This document shows positions 63,932-64,000 of a stretch of DNA of 64,000 nucleotides, piece after piece. The stretch lies in the NCBI RefSeq assembly GCF_048128805.1, contig NC_135997.1:16390116-16454115 (forward strand), in the 5' to 3' direction. The notes beneath the pieces were generated by a model. The model saw only the letters and a program-made list of their open reading frames with translations, was not told where the DNA came from and searched no databases. The DNA comes from Centroberyx gerrardi (taxonomy: Eukaryota > Chordata > Actinopteri > Beryciformes > Berycidae). Within the stretch, counting starts at the first letter, position 1; each line of letters begins with the position of its first letter. Position numbers and translations under genes: made by a program.

Positions 63932-64000
63932 CTAGAGGGGAGAAAAGGAGGACAAGAGAGACAGAAAGAGGTGCAGAGAGAGAACACACTGTAATAGAAT

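Overview
The window is vertebrate nuclear DNA, almost certainly from a ray-finned (teleost) fish. The genes are split into short exons with GT/AG introns, the intergenic DNA is AT-rich, and it is full of dinucleotide microsatellites, fold-back DNA transposons, Tc1-like remnants and the retroposon tails typical of teleost genomes. There are no operons, CRISPR arrays or microbial genes.

Layout. (1) 1-3516: 5' flank of the first gene, with a TATA-like box and a loose cluster of HNF4/HNF1/CDX/GATA-type motifs. (2) 3517-11676, plus strand: a complete HNF4-type nuclear receptor gene in 10 coding exons, best fitting hnf4b, the paralogue kept in fish and amphibians. (3) About 12-37.8 kb: a gene desert holding three long fold-back elements, two striking hairpins, microsatellites and retroposon tails. 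(4) 39842-52365, minus strand: a complete crispld2 gene (secreted CAP + two LCCL domains, 536 residues). It has 14 coding exons, an upstream noncoding exon and a TATA box, all joined by phase-consistent splice sites. (5) 52.4-59.3 kb: intergenic DNA with a decayed Tc1/mariner copy. (6) 60940-63931, minus strand: the last three coding exons of usp10, whose 5' part lies beyond the right edge.

USP10 followed by CRISPLD2 in the same orientation is the arrangement on human 16q24, which supports naming the second gene crispld2 rather than crispld1. HNF4 next to CRISPLD2 mirrors HNF4G next to CRISPLD1 on human 8q21, so the window looks like one arm of an ancient paralogon in which the HNF4B copy survived. 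The three genes do not form a known pathway. They are a nuclear transcription factor, a secreted matrix protein and a cytosolic deubiquitinase.

I found no convincing undescribed biological system. The observations most worth checking are the UG-repeat splice acceptors in hnf4b and crispld2, the alternative C-terminus of hnf4b, the microsatellite-encoded signal peptide of crispld2, the fold-back elements, and an orphan terminal exon between crispld2 and usp10. All motif and homology calls were made by eye without database searches.
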